This document shows, piece after piece, positions 43,224 to 52,422 of a stretch of DNA of 64,000 nt (positions within the stretch are counted from its first letter, which is position 1; the number at the start of each line of letters is the position of its first letter). Under the pieces are notes generated by a model that had not been told where the DNA came from, did not search any database, and saw only the letters and a list, made by a program, of their open reading frames with translations. The stretch comes from Galbibacter mesophilus (GTDB taxonomy: Bacteria; Bacteroidota; Bacteroidia; Flavobacteriales; Flavobacteriaceae). The position numbers and the translations under genes were made by a program. The DNA is taken from positions 1,426,001-1,490,000 of the forward strand of contig NZ_JAMQVC010000001.1 of assembly GCF_023721415.1 (NCBI RefSeq), written 5' to 3'.

Positions 43224-46049
43224 CTAATGCGCCTCCAGCCAATTATAGCCTGTGCCGAGTTCAACATCCAATGGTACGCTTAGTTTGTATGCGTTTTCCA
43301 TTTCTGTCTTGATAAGGTTTTTTACGGTGTCGAGTTCGTCTTTATGGGCGTCGAACACCAATTCATCATGAACTTGAAGCAGCATTTTAGTTTTAAAATT
43401 GCCTTCTTTTAGTTTTTGGTGAATATTTATCATCGCAATTTTAATGATGTCAGCAGCACTCCCTTGAATGGGAGCATTTACGGCATTTCTTTCGGCAGCT
43501 CCTCTAACAACTTGATTTCGGGAATTAATGTCCTTTAAATAACGACGCCTTCCTAAAATGGTTTCCACATAACCGTTATCCTGTGCAAAATGAACTTGTT
43601 TGCTCATGTATGCCTTTAATTTAGGATATGTTTCATAATAGGTGTCTATTAAGTCTTTTGCCTCACTTCTGTTAAGTGTAGTTTGATTGCTTAGTCCGAA
43701 GGCGGAAACGCCGTAGATAATTCCGAAGTTTACTGTTTTGGCATTGCTTCGCTGCTCGCGGGTAACATCTTCAATAGCTACTTTGAAGACTTGCGAAGCC
43801 GTTGTGGCGTGAATATCCTGACCTTCTTGAAAGGCTTTTATCATAGTGTCCTCTTCACTCAATGCTGCGATAATGCGAAGTTCAATTTGCGAATAATCCG
43901 CGGCAAGCAAGGTGTAGTTTTCATCGCGTGGGACAAAAGCTTTTCGAACCAGTCTTCCTCTTTCGGTTCTTATCGGGATATTCTGCAAATTCGGATTGTT
44001 GGAACTCAACCTTCCCGTTGCCGCTACGGCCTGACTGTAAACCGTGTGGATACGGTGTGTTTTGGAGTTTATTTCGTTTGGAAGCGCATCCACATAGGTG
44101 CTTTTTAGCTTGTTCAATTGGCGCCATTCCAAAATGTCAGCTACAATTTGATGGTCTTTTGCGAGATAGGAAAGTACGTCTTCCGCAGTGGAATATTGAC
44201 CTGTTTTGGTTTTTTTCGGTTTATCAACTAGCTTCAATTTATCGAATAAAATCGGGCCTAATTGTTTTGGAGATGCTAAATTGAATTCTTCCCCAGCTTG
44301 TTCAAAAATTGCCTTTTCCAGTCGGTCGATATCGGTATTTAGAGCGCCACTTAAACTTTTCAGGTAGTTTTCATCTAAATTGATTCCCTCAATTTCCATG
44401 TCGGAAAGCACTTTTACCAGTGGAGCTTCAATCTCTTCAAAAAGCTTCTTGGCATTTCGTTTCGGGAGTTCTTCAGCAAAAAGATTTTTTAACTGGAGTG
44501 TAATATCAGCGTCTTCAACCGCATATTCCGTTTGCTTCTCCAATTCAACCGAGCGCATGGAACGTTGGTTTTTGCCTTTTTTTCCTATAAGAGTTTCAAT
44601 TGAAACTGGACTATAATTTAAATAGGTTTCTGCAAGGACATCCATATTGTGACGCATATCTGGATTGATAAGATAATGCGCAATCATGGTATCGAAAATA
44701 GGGCCTTTTACAGGCATGTTGTAATTGGACAAAACTTTGAGGTCGTACTTAAGATTTTGTCCTATTTTTTCAATTCCCTCGTTTTCAAAAAACGGTCGAA
44801 ATTCTTCCAAAATTGCTTTTGTTTCCTTTTGATCTTCGGGAAAAGAAACATAATACCCCGTGCCAGGTTCCCATGAAAATGCACAGCCAACCAACTCGGC
44901 TTCCAATGATTTTATATTCGTGGTTTCCGTGTCAAAACAAACACTTTTTTGTTTCAATAGCTTTTCCAGCAATAGTTTTCGTGCCAGCGGTGTGTTGGCC
45001 TGTTGATAAAAATGCGGTACCTGTTCTATGGTTTTAAACCCAGAAACGGTAGTTGTCGCACTTTCAGCAGCTTGGTTATTTCCAAAAAGATCGTATTGAA
45101 CGTCTAAATTTGTGTTTACGTTTGCTTTATTCCCTTCGGAAGTTTTTTCTTCGGAAGAAATTTCCTGTCCGAAGGTTTTCATTAAATTATCGGCAAGTCT
45201 TCTAAACTCCAATTCCTGAAATATCTCTTGCACTTTTGGTATGTCGGGAGTGTCTAGAGTAAAGTTTTGTTCATGAAATTCAACTGGCACATCCAGCATA
45301 ATTCGAGCCAGTTTTTTGGAGAGCAAGCCTAGTTCGGCATTGGCTTCCACTTTCTCTTTCATTTTCCCTTTTAGCTGATCGGTATTTTCCAACAAGCCTT
45401 CCATGCTGCCAAATTGTTTTAAAAACTTTTTGGCCGTTTTTTCACCAACGCCAGGCAACCCGGGAATATTATCTACCGAATCTCCCATCATTCCGAGAAA
45501 ATCAATAACTTGTTCTGGAGTTTCTACTTCAAATTTCTTTTGTACCTCCGGAATTCCCCAAATTTCAATACCATTTCCCATTCTTGCTGGGCGGTACATA
45601 AAAATATTTTCAGAAACCAACTGGGCAAAATCTTTATCGGGAGTCACCATGTATACTTTATAGTTGGCTTTTTCCGCCTGTTTTGCAAGTGTTCCAATGA
45701 TATCATCAGCTTCATATCCCGCTTTTTCTATGCAGGGAATATGCATGGCTTTTAAAATATCTTGAATAATCGGTACTGCAATACGAATGGCTTCCGGCGT
45801 TTCGTCGCGATTGGCTTTGTAGGCTTCAAACATTTCCACACGATCCTTGCTGCCTTCCTTATCGAAAGCAACCGCTAAATGATCTGGATTTTCTCTTTTA
45901 ATTACGTCCAATAGCGAATTCATAAATCCCATAATGGCAGAAGTGTCCATGCCCTTGGAATTAATACGTGGATTTTTTATGAATGCGTAGTACCCTCTAA
46001 AAATTAAAGCGTAAGCGTCTAAAAGAAAAAGCCGTTTTTGATCTTGCAT
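43224..46049 (-). CDS. polA: DNA polymerase I
   Basis: A 941-residue polymerase for Okazaki-fragment processing and repair. It has three domains: 5'-3' exonuclease (about 1-290, LLDAYALIFRGYYAF, then VTPDKDFAQLV), a 3'-5' exonuclease (about 355-530) with the metal-binding residues of CFDTETTN and YAVEDADITLQ still present, so proofreading is probably active, and the family A polymerase (from about 560) with ADYSQIELRIIAAL, RSNAKTVNFGIIYG and QVHDELVFD. The 3' end (last 28 codons) has a decayed duplicate at 38021-38106, on the other side of the SusC/SusD genes. Confidence 0.97.
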   Translation of the reverse strand: MQDQKRLFLLDAYALIFRGYYAFIKNPRINSKGMDTSAIMGFMNSLLDVIKRENPDHLAVAFDKEGSKDRVEMFEAYKANRDETPEAIRIAVPIIQDILKAMHIPCIEKAGYEADDIIGTLAKQAEKANYKVYMVTPDKDFAQLVSENIFMYRPARMGNGIEIWGIPEVQKKFEVETPEQVIDFLGMMGDSVDNIPGLPGVGEKTAKKFLKQFGSMEGLLENTDQLKGKMKEKVEANAELGLLSKKLARIMLDVPVEFHEQNFTLDTPDIPKVQEIFQELEFRRLADNLMKTFGQEISSEEKTSEGNKANVNTNLDVQYDLFGNNQAAESATTTVSGFKTIEQVPHFYQQANTPLARKLLLEKLLKQKSVCFDTETTNIKSLEAELVGCAFSWEPGTGYYVSFPEDQKETKAILEEFRPFFENEGIEKIGQNLKYDLKVLSNYNMPVKGPIFDTMIAHYLINPDMRHNMDVLAETYLNYSPVSIETLIGKKGKNQRSMRSVELEKQTEYAVEDADITLQLKNLFAEELPKRNAKKLFEEIEAPLVKVLSDMEIEGINLDENYLKSLSGALNTDIDRLEKAIFEQAGEEFNLASPKQLGPILFDKLKLVDKPKKTKTGQYSTAEDVLSYLAKDHQIVADILEWRQLNKLKSTYVDALPNEINSKTHRIHTVYSQAVAATGRLSSNNPNLQNIPIRTERGRLVRKAFVPRDENYTLLAADYSQIELRIIAALSEEDTMIKAFQEGQDIHATTASQVFKVAIEDVTREQRSNAKTVNFGIIYGVSAFGLSNQTTLNRSEAKDLIDTYYETYPKLKAYMSKQVHFAQDNGYVETILGRRRYLKDINSRNQVVRGAAERNAVNAPIQGSAADIIKIAMINIHQKLKEGNFKTKMLLQVHDELVFDAHKDELDTVKNLIKTEMENAYKLSVPLDVELGTGYNWLEAH

Positions 46050-46298
46050 GCGTTGCTTGTATAAAGTTGAAAGCGTAAAGTTAAAAAGTTTTACGCACTC
46101 TTGGCGATATCTTTTGGTTTCTTCCGAAGAAAGGAATTGTAGCTTTTACGACATATAAATACAAACCAAAGTGTAGGTGTGCGTTAAATAAATTTTAAAT
46201 GCACCGTATTGTACTGTTTATAAGGTACTTTTGCTAATGAAACTCAATTTTAAAAAATCACATAATTGATGTATTTTTTAGAATTCTAAGTTGAATTA

Positions 46299-46440
46299 GT
46301 CCCGACCGGTAGCGTCGGGAACTATTTTAAACGCTTCGTTTCGCAAATTTTTGACTTTGCGAAACATATTGGTTTAATATTTTGTTCCTATTGATTTTTT
46401 TTAATTTTATTTGTCAGGCTGAGCTTGTCGAAGCCCTGGA
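46299..46440. repeat. Intergenic hairpin repeats between polA and the phosphoesterase gene
   Basis: The 437-bp gap between the divergent genes contains the hairpin CCCGAC-CGGTAGC-GTCGGG (46301-46319) and, at 46413-46437, a TCAGGCTGAGCTTGTCGAAG motif of the type widely scattered between genes in Flavobacteria. No coding frame of substance is seen in the gap. Confidence 0.5.
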
Positions 46441-46486
46441 TGGGATATTAAATTACTCTCATTAATAAGCCTTATTAAAAAACTAT

Positions 46487-47749
46487 ATGTCTCGATTTTT
46501 TATTTTTCTTGGAATCATCTATCTCATTGGTGCCTTTTACGGTTTCCAAGCTTTTAGAACCCTAGTAAAAAACCCATATTTTCAAATTCTGTATGCACTT
46601 TCTTTTGTGGCGGTGCTGATAAACGTGTATGTTCAATTTAATCACTTCGATAGAGCGCAGGGAATGAGTCATTCTATGGGCGTTGCTGTGGGTCTTTTTC
46701 TGGCATTTATGGCGCTCGGGTTTTGTTCTGGAATATTTATGCTTTTGGAGGATGTAGTTCGCTTTTTTACTTGGATTTTCGGTAAATTGTTTTCTTCTGA
46801 AAAAATTGCTTCGGAAGGATTCCCAAGTCGTAGGAAATTTATGAGTCAGGTAGCGCTAGGTGTTGCGGCTGTTCCATTTCTATCCTTGCTTTATGGAATG
46901 TATAAAGGAAAATACGATTATCGCGTTTGGAAACATACGTTGGAATTTGATGATCTTCCCGATGCGTTTGATGGATATAGAATTACACAAATATCAGATA
47001 TTCACAGTGGTAGTTTAGACAACAAGGAAAAAATTGAATACGCCGTCGATCTCATTAACGAGCAGGCTTCAGATGTAATTTTGTTTACGGGGGATTTGGT
47101 AAACAGCATTGCTACGGAAATGTATCCGTGGAAAAATGTCTTTTCAAAACTCAAAGCGAAAGACGGAATGTTCTCAGTATTGGGGAATCACGACTATGGC
47201 GATTATGCCGAGTGGCCTTCCGAAGAAGCAAAAGTGGCCAATCTCGAGGAACTAAAAGCTATTCAGGAAGAAATTGGTTTTGATCTTTTACTGAATGAAA
47301 ACCGATATTTAGAACGAAACGGCGAAAAATTGGCATTAATCGGAGTAGAAAATTGGGGCGAAGGCGGATTCAAAAAAGCGGGCGATTTGGATAAAGCCAT
47401 CCAAAGTATCGATGCTAATTCATTTAAAATTTTAATGAGCCACGACCCTTCACACTGGCAACATCAAGTAATTGATCATCCGTATCATTTTCATCTAACG
47501 TTAAGCGGCCACACTCATGGAATGCAGTTTGGAGTGGAAATTCCAGGTTGGTTAAAATGGAGTCCCGTTAAATATCGATATAAGTATTGGGCGGGTGTGT
47601 ATGAGAAAATGGGACAGTATATAAATGTAAACCGTGGGCTCGGTTTTATTGGCTATCCTGGTCGTGTGGGAATTTGGCCCGAGATAACCGTAATTGAGTT
47701 GAAAAAGAAACATAATAATGTTGGAACGTCAAAAAGCAGGATTTCATAA
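46487..47749 (+). CDS. Membrane-anchored metallophosphoesterase
   Basis: A 420-residue protein with about four N-terminal membrane helices (3-20, 33-50, 66-92, 118-140) and a C-terminal calcineurin-like phosphoesterase domain carrying all metal-binding motifs: QISDIHSG, FTGDLVNS, LGNHDYGDY, MSHDPSHW and LSGHTHGMQFG. The arrangement resembles YkuE/UDP-diacylglucosamine-type hydrolases that act at membranes. The substrate cannot be read from sequence. It is followed by the thioredoxin-like gene 95 bp later, which has its own promoter element. Confidence 0.9.
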   Translation: MSRFFIFLGIIYLIGAFYGFQAFRTLVKNPYFQILYALSFVAVLINVYVQFNHFDRAQGMSHSMGVAVGLFLAFMALGFCSGIFMLLEDVVRFFTWIFGKLFSSEKIASEGFPSRRKFMSQVALGVAAVPFLSLLYGMYKGKYDYRVWKHTLEFDDLPDAFDGYRITQISDIHSGSLDNKEKIEYAVDLINEQASDVILFTGDLVNSIATEMYPWKNVFSKLKAKDGMFSVLGNHDYGDYAEWPSEEAKVANLEELKAIQEEIGFDLLLNENRYLERNGEKLALIGVENWGEGGFKKAGDLDKAIQSIDANSFKILMSHDPSHWQHQVIDHPYHFHLTLSGHTHGMQFGVEIPGWLKWSPVKYRYKYWAGVYEKMGQYINVNRGLGFIGYPGRVGIWPEITVIELKKKHNNVGTSKSRIS

Positions 47750-47806
47750 AAAAGGTTAAAAACACCCTAAAACACCTTGTTTAGAGCATTTTAACGCTTT
47801 TTTTAT

Positions 47807-47814
47807 TACATTTG
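47807..47814 (+). promoter_or_regulatory. Bacteroidota -7 element for the thioredoxin-like gene
   Basis: Perfect TAnnTTTG (TACATTTG), ending 30 bp upstream of the ATG at 47845. Confidence 0.65.
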
Positions 47815-47844
47815 ATTTATCAAGTTGTTAAAAATTGAATATTT

Positions 47845-48141
47845 ATGTCAAAGTTTGGCGAGTTAATCCACGGTAACATTCCAGTTTTATTGGACTTTTA
47901 CACAGATTGGAATGAATCTTCCACCGCAATGCACCCAGTGCTTCGTGATGTAGCAGCAGCATTGGGAGACAAAGCAAGGGTTATAAAAATTGATATTGAT
48001 AAAAATCAAGAATTGGCAGATGCTTTGCGCGTAAAAGGATTGCCCACACTTATGATATACAAAAGTGGCGAAATGGTTTGGCGACAAAGTGGGGAGCAAG
48101 ATGCCAACACCTTGATCGGACTCTTACAGGAGTACCTTTAA
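47845..48141 (+). CDS. Thioredoxin-fold protein lacking the redox cysteines
   Basis: A 98-residue thioredoxin-like protein. The fold signatures are present (VLLDFYTDW, ARVIKIDIDKNQELADAL and the cis-Pro loop KGLPTLMIYKSGE). The usual WCGPC is WNESS (Trp22 to Ser26), and there is no cysteine anywhere in the protein, so it cannot act as a disulfide reductase. A chaperone-like or scaffold role is possible. The length is normal for thioredoxin, so this is replacement of residues rather than truncation. Its 3' end overlaps the converging lipoprotein gene by 4 bp. Confidence 0.88.
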   Translation: MSKFGELIHGNIPVLLDFYTDWNESSTAMHPVLRDVAAALGDKARVIKIDIDKNQELADALRVKGLPTLMIYKSGEMVWRQSGEQDANTLIGLLQEYL

Positions 48142-48719
48142 TCTTCTATACAGCGACAACTTTTAGAGAAATTTCCCGCTTTAATTTCTATTGACTGCTC
48201 GGGAATATATTCAATGTAAATCGGTAAATTATTTTGATTGGTAGAGGAGGTGAAATAGTAACCAGAATTCCCTAATTCCCTTGAACCCACTTGAGGTGCA
48301 CGTTGCCCAGCTGGTAACAAATCGAAGTTTACTAAATTTCCTTGAAAAGTAGCCCCAGGTTCTACCAAAAGATGTGATACATTTATGCCCCCCAAGTATT
48401 CAAAAAGTTCTTCCCATTCTTCCATTGTTGGAACATGCCAGCCGTCGGGGCATTCAATTGAATTTAGGGTTTCATATAACCTTCCTAGAAGTTCACAATT
48501 AAAAGAGTCATTATCGTAGCAAGAACTCCTAGAATCACCTTTGTCGTAATTAAGATTTTCTGCAAACCAACGCTGGTTGCCAATTCTTACAGTGCGGTAA
48601 ATTTGGCCATCTCGAGAATCCACTACTAAATCATTGTCCTTTGGTTGTGGCGAATCATCATCGTTGGAGCACGAAGTGATAATTAGGCAGAAAATGGACA
48701 GGTAAAAAAATATTTTCAT
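48138..48719 (-). CDS. FISUMP-domain lipoprotein
   Basis: A 193-residue lipoprotein with lipobox CLIITSC (Cys17), then an acidic stretch SNDDDSPQPKDND, and a single domain of the Fibrobacter succinogenes major paralogous type: DSRDGQIYRTVRIGNQRWFA, then ENLNYDKGD, CPDGWHVPTMEEWEEL and a Gly/Asn-rich end with paired cysteines (KSCRC). It is probably exposed at the cell surface; the function of these domains is not established. A near-consensus -7 element (TATCTTTA, complement of 48750-48757) precedes it. Confidence 0.85.
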   Translation of the reverse strand: MKIFFYLSIFCLIITSCSNDDDSPQPKDNDLVVDSRDGQIYRTVRIGNQRWFAENLNYDKGDSRSSCYDNDSFNCELLGRLYETLNSIECPDGWHVPTMEEWEELFEYLGGINVSHLLVEPGATFQGNLVNFDLLPAGQRAPQVGSRELGNSGYYFTSSTNQNNLPIYIEYIPEQSIEIKAGNFSKSCRCIED

Positions 48720-48790
48720 GGTCTTTAAATTTCTAGTTGTTAGGTTGTTTAAAGATACGAAAAATTATTATTTGTCTGTATTTCAGTGTT

Positions 48791-49429
48791 TTATATCTTT
48801 CTAAAACTAAAGTTTTGTTGATTTAATTCCTCCAGTGTTTTTGGGAGAGCTTTTTGAAGAATAGGAAATGATTTTTTACTATCGTGAAAAACAATAATAC
48901 TTCCCCGCTTCGTATTTTTCAACACATTTTCAACACAGTTTTCGGGAGTGTTTTTTAAATCGAAATCGCCACTTAAAACATCCCACATAATAATTTTGTA
49001 GCCCTTTTTTTGAAGATATTTAGCCGCTTTTAAAGGCATTCGGCCGTAGGGAGGCCTAAAAAGTTTTTCCGTTTCAGCGGAATGATATTTTTGAAAAGTG
49101 ACTTCAGCTTTTTCAATATTTTCCAGATAGTCGGGTAATGAATGTTTTGTTCCGTTTAAATGATTGTGTGTGTGATTTCCCACGGAATGCCCCTCGGCGA
49201 GAATTCTTTTGAGAATATTGGGATGGTTTTCCACATTTTTTCCAATACAGAAAAAAGTAGCTTTCGCCTTGTATTTTTTTAGTTCATCTAAAACAAAATG
49301 GGTGACTTCTGGTGTTGGACCATCATCAAAAGTTAAAAAAACTTCTTTTTTATCGGTTTTAATGTCCCAAATCCAAGTTGGATAAAAGAGTTTAAGAATT
49401 TTGGGGATTTTAATCGGGTAATATTTCAT
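48791..49429 (-). CDS. Polysaccharide deacetylase (NodB homology, CE4)
   Basis: A 212-residue metal-dependent deacetylase of the carbohydrate esterase 4 type. Motif 1 LTFDDGPTPEVTH (catalytic Asp and metal-binding Asp), motif 2 GHSVGNHTHNH (metal-binding His pair), motif 3 FRPPYGRMP, and the late IMWDVLSGDFD and IIVFHDS segments are all present. There is no obvious signal peptide, although a hydrophobic segment follows the first dozen residues. It starts 3 bp after the TonB-dependent receptor gene, so the two are one operon. Likely substrates are peptidoglycan or an N-acetylated polysaccharide. Confidence 0.92.
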   Translation of the reverse strand: MKYYPIKIPKILKLFYPTWIWDIKTDKKEVFLTFDDGPTPEVTHFVLDELKKYKAKATFFCIGKNVENHPNILKRILAEGHSVGNHTHNHLNGTKHSLPDYLENIEKAEVTFQKYHSAETEKLFRPPYGRMPLKAAKYLQKKGYKIIMWDVLSGDFDLKNTPENCVENVLKNTKRGSIIVFHDSKKSFPILQKALPKTLEELNQQNFSFRKI

Positions 49430-49432
49430 ATT

Positions 49433-51493
49433 TTAAAACCTATAGCCAATCTTAACACCTCCAAAATAATTCACAGGTAAACCAGGGTAATAATACCTCG
49501 GTTGAGAACCCCCAAACCCAACCGCATTGATTAGAATTGAAGAAGCATATTTTTCATTAAAAACATTATTTATTCCCCCGTTAATTTCCAGATTAAAATT
49601 GCTGAATAATAGCGTTTGATATGCTGCCTTGATGTTTACCACATCGTTTGCGTTGTAATAAAGGGAGTTTTGGTCGTTCATAGGGAGTTCACCCACATGC
49701 TGATACGTGGTTGAAAAATAAATACCAGCTTCGTGGCTTACCGAAAAACCAGCATTCCAAAGGTTTTCAGGCACACCGGTGAGGTCATTTCCAGAAAAGT
49801 CTTCATCTCCGTCGGTAAAATCGACGAAACTATGGTTGTTGAAAGTGGCATTCGCGTATGGTTGGATTGTGATATTGCGGAAAGCGTCCCAAACATAATT
49901 TACGCTAACTTCTAAACCTTTATGGGATGTTTCCCCAGCATTTTTACCAATAAATTGATCTTCGCCAACACGTTCTGCGACCAACAGATTGTCAACATTC
50001 ATGTAATAAAATGTAATGTTTGTTTTTAGTTTTCTTTGGAAGAAGAAGTTTTCGGTTCCCAGTTCGTAATTTATACCTGTTTCTGGACCGATATCTGGGT
50101 TGATAACTCCAGATGGTGTTAAGGTTTCTTCCAAGTTCGGGAAAGAAAATCCGTAGCTCACATTTCCGAAAAGCTGATGATTTTCCGTAAGATTGTAAAG
50201 AAGGGTGAAATTTGGCGCCCAAATGCCATCGAAATCACGATTGGCGTTTTTGTTGTTACTACCTTCATTGAAATAATCCCGAAACGAATACTTGTTTTTG
50301 TTGTAATTTACGCCAATTTCTGCAACCCATTTGCCAAAATATGCCGAGAAATTTGCGAATGTGTTCCATCGGGTTCGGTACTCTTTATTGTCGCTGAGTC
50401 GGGCGCCTTGTAAACTTCCTTGGTTGTTGTTTTGTTCATATAAATTTTCAAAAGTGCTCCAATTATAGGTGTCGGAGTACAATTCTGCGCCTGTTGTGAA
50501 TTTATTTTTGAATGGAAGCGCATTGATACTACCAGCTAATACGGTACGAAATCCGTAGCTATTGGTAAATTCGTCTAAAATATTAAAAGGGCGCGGTTCG
50601 TAATGGTCGGTGTACGAATAAAATAGCGTGGTTGTGTTTTTTATGTTTTTACTGAAAAGATGCTCGTAAGTGAGTCCGGTCGTAGTAATTTTGTTGTCTT
50701 CAAAACCTTGGGCTGCTTTCCAATTGGCGGCAGCTCGTGTGGGGTCTTCGTTAAAATCAGTTTCATTAATCGAACTCGGAATTTGCGCATTGTAGTTAAG
50801 CTGATTCACTAGAAATTTAATTTTGTTTTTGTCATTCAGTTGAAAACCTGCATCTAGAAAAATTGCATCCCTATCGTAATTGCTGTTTTCCCGGTAACCA
50901 TCGGTTTGCAAATGGTCTGAAAGTAAATTGATGTAAAAAGAATCGTCACGGTAGCCAGCTTGCAAACTATTTTTTAATAATCCGTAAGAACCAACCGTAA
51001 AACTATTCCGGAAGGTGGTTTTGTTTTTTTCCGGCAATTTGGTGTTTAAAAGTAGTGCTCCTCCAAGATTGGATCCATACGTGGTAGCTTTTGGGCCTTT
51101 TATAATTTCAATTTGTTCCAAACTTTCAGGGTCGTAAATATTAAAGGCAGTTTCCCCAATACCACTGGTTATGGGAATTCCGTTGTAATAAGCCTGTATT
51201 TTGTTAGTTCCGTATAATGTTCGGGCGCCCATCCCGCGAACCGTAAGCCTGTTCGTGTTTAAAGCTCCAGAAAACACATGAACGCCGGGGGTTTCGTTTA
51301 AAACAGTTGTGATTTCCGTTGGGGCATATCGTTCTATGTCTCCGCTGCTTATTTGTGTTGCTGGAGTAATCAAAGGGGAAGGATTTATAAATCGATTTGA
51401 TTCTAATACAACTTCCGTTAATGTATCGTTTTCCCTTTCTTGCGCAACCATTATTCCGAAGGAAAAAATAAAAAAAAGTAGGATTCTATTCAT
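49433..51493 (-). CDS. TonB-dependent outer-membrane receptor
   Basis: A 686-residue receptor: signal peptide MNRILLFFIFSFGIMVAQ, a TonB-box-like TLTEVVLES, a plug domain (about 35-150) with VLNETPGVHVFSGALNTNRL, LTVRGMGARTLYG and IEIIKGPKATTYGSNLGG, then a 22-strand barrel ending YFGGVKIGYRF. It has no CarboxypepD_reg-like extension, unlike the SusC-type proteins. The plug is most like FecA/siderophore-type receptors, so iron-complex uptake is plausible but not certain. It is directly followed by the polysaccharide deacetylase gene. Confidence 0.92.
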   Translation of the reverse strand: MNRILLFFIFSFGIMVAQERENDTLTEVVLESNRFINPSPLITPATQISSGDIERYAPTEITTVLNETPGVHVFSGALNTNRLTVRGMGARTLYGTNKIQAYYNGIPITSGIGETAFNIYDPESLEQIEIIKGPKATTYGSNLGGALLLNTKLPEKNKTTFRNSFTVGSYGLLKNSLQAGYRDDSFYINLLSDHLQTDGYRENSNYDRDAIFLDAGFQLNDKNKIKFLVNQLNYNAQIPSSINETDFNEDPTRAAANWKAAQGFEDNKITTTGLTYEHLFSKNIKNTTTLFYSYTDHYEPRPFNILDEFTNSYGFRTVLAGSINALPFKNKFTTGAELYSDTYNWSTFENLYEQNNNQGSLQGARLSDNKEYRTRWNTFANFSAYFGKWVAEIGVNYNKNKYSFRDYFNEGSNNKNANRDFDGIWAPNFTLLYNLTENHQLFGNVSYGFSFPNLEETLTPSGVINPDIGPETGINYELGTENFFFQRKLKTNITFYYMNVDNLLVAERVGEDQFIGKNAGETSHKGLEVSVNYVWDAFRNITIQPYANATFNNHSFVDFTDGDEDFSGNDLTGVPENLWNAGFSVSHEAGIYFSTTYQHVGELPMNDQNSLYYNANDVVNIKAAYQTLLFSNFNLEINGGINNVFNEKYASSILINAVGFGGSQPRYYYPGLPVNYFGGVKIGYRF

Positions 51494-51593
51494 GGCATAA
51501 AAATAACGGATTTCCTGTAGAGCGCAGTTTCTTTTTATCTTTTTGTGAAACTATGCTTATTTTAGCCAATTCATTCTTTTCAAATAAAAATAA

Positions 51594-52358
51594 ATGAAGA
51601 TTATCTCATACAACGTAAACGGAATTCGCGCTGCGATTAAAAAAGGATTTCTAGACTGGTTACAAACAGCCAATCCCGATGTAATTTGTTTGCAGGAAAT
51701 AAAAGCCAATAAAGAGCAATTGGATCTTTCGGTTTTTGAGGAGGCTGGATATCCTTATCATTATTGGTACAGTGCAGAAAAGAAGGGATACAGTGGGGTG
51801 GCTATTTTGTCTAAAATTCAGCCTAACAGTGTTACCTACGGAACAGGAATCGATTATATGGATGCGGAAGGGAGAAACATCAGAGCCGATTTTGATACTT
51901 GTTCAGTAATGAGTTTATACTTGCCGTCGGGAACCAATATTGCTCGTTTGGAACATAAGTTGCAGTACATGGCCGATTTTCAAAAGTATGTAAACGCTTT
52001 GAAGAATGAAGTACCCAATTTGGTAATTTGTGGCGATTACAATATTTGTCACGAAGCGATAGATATACATGATCCCGTAAGAAATGCTAATGTTTCGGGT
52101 TTTCTCCCTGTGGAAAGAGAGTGGATTGGAAATTTCATAGAAAGCGGATTTATAGATAGTTTCCGTCATTTCAATAAAGAGCCTCATAATTACAGTTGGT
52201 GGAGTTACCGTGCCAATGCCAGAAACAATAACAAGGGTTGGCGTATTGATTACAACATGGTAGCGCAACCGTTGCAAGAAAAATTAAAAAGAGCCGTTAT
52301 ATTATCGGAAGCGAAGCACAGTGACCATTGCCCGATTCTTGTCGAAATTGAAGAATGA
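51594..52358 (+). CDS. xth: Exodeoxyribonuclease III
   Basis: AP endonuclease and 3'-5' exonuclease in base-excision repair, a member of the EEP superfamily. It begins MKIISYNVNGIRAAIKKGFL and contains the metal ligand in CLQEIKANKEQL, the active-site blocks VICGDYNICHEAIDIHDP and WWSYRANARNNNKGWRIDY, and the terminal SDHCPILVEIEE with the catalytic Asp-His. The length of 254 residues is standard. It is followed 64 bp later by the OmpA lipoprotein gene on the same strand. Confidence 0.96.
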   Translation: MKIISYNVNGIRAAIKKGFLDWLQTANPDVICLQEIKANKEQLDLSVFEEAGYPYHYWYSAEKKGYSGVAILSKIQPNSVTYGTGIDYMDAEGRNIRADFDTCSVMSLYLPSGTNIARLEHKLQYMADFQKYVNALKNEVPNLVICGDYNICHEAIDIHDPVRNANVSGFLPVEREWIGNFIESGFIDSFRHFNKEPHNYSWWSYRANARNNNKGWRIDYNMVAQPLQEKLKRAVILSEAKHSDHCPILVEIEE

Positions 52359-52422
52359 TTTTAGGTAACTGGCATGTGTTTTGAGGAATAGACGGAAACC
52401 AAACGTTAATAAAGAAATTAAG

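Noticed and set aside
47785-47812. Terminator after the metallophosphoesterase (AGC...GCT before T7)
   Set aside because: The stem is only three bases; the T-run alone does not support a terminator call.
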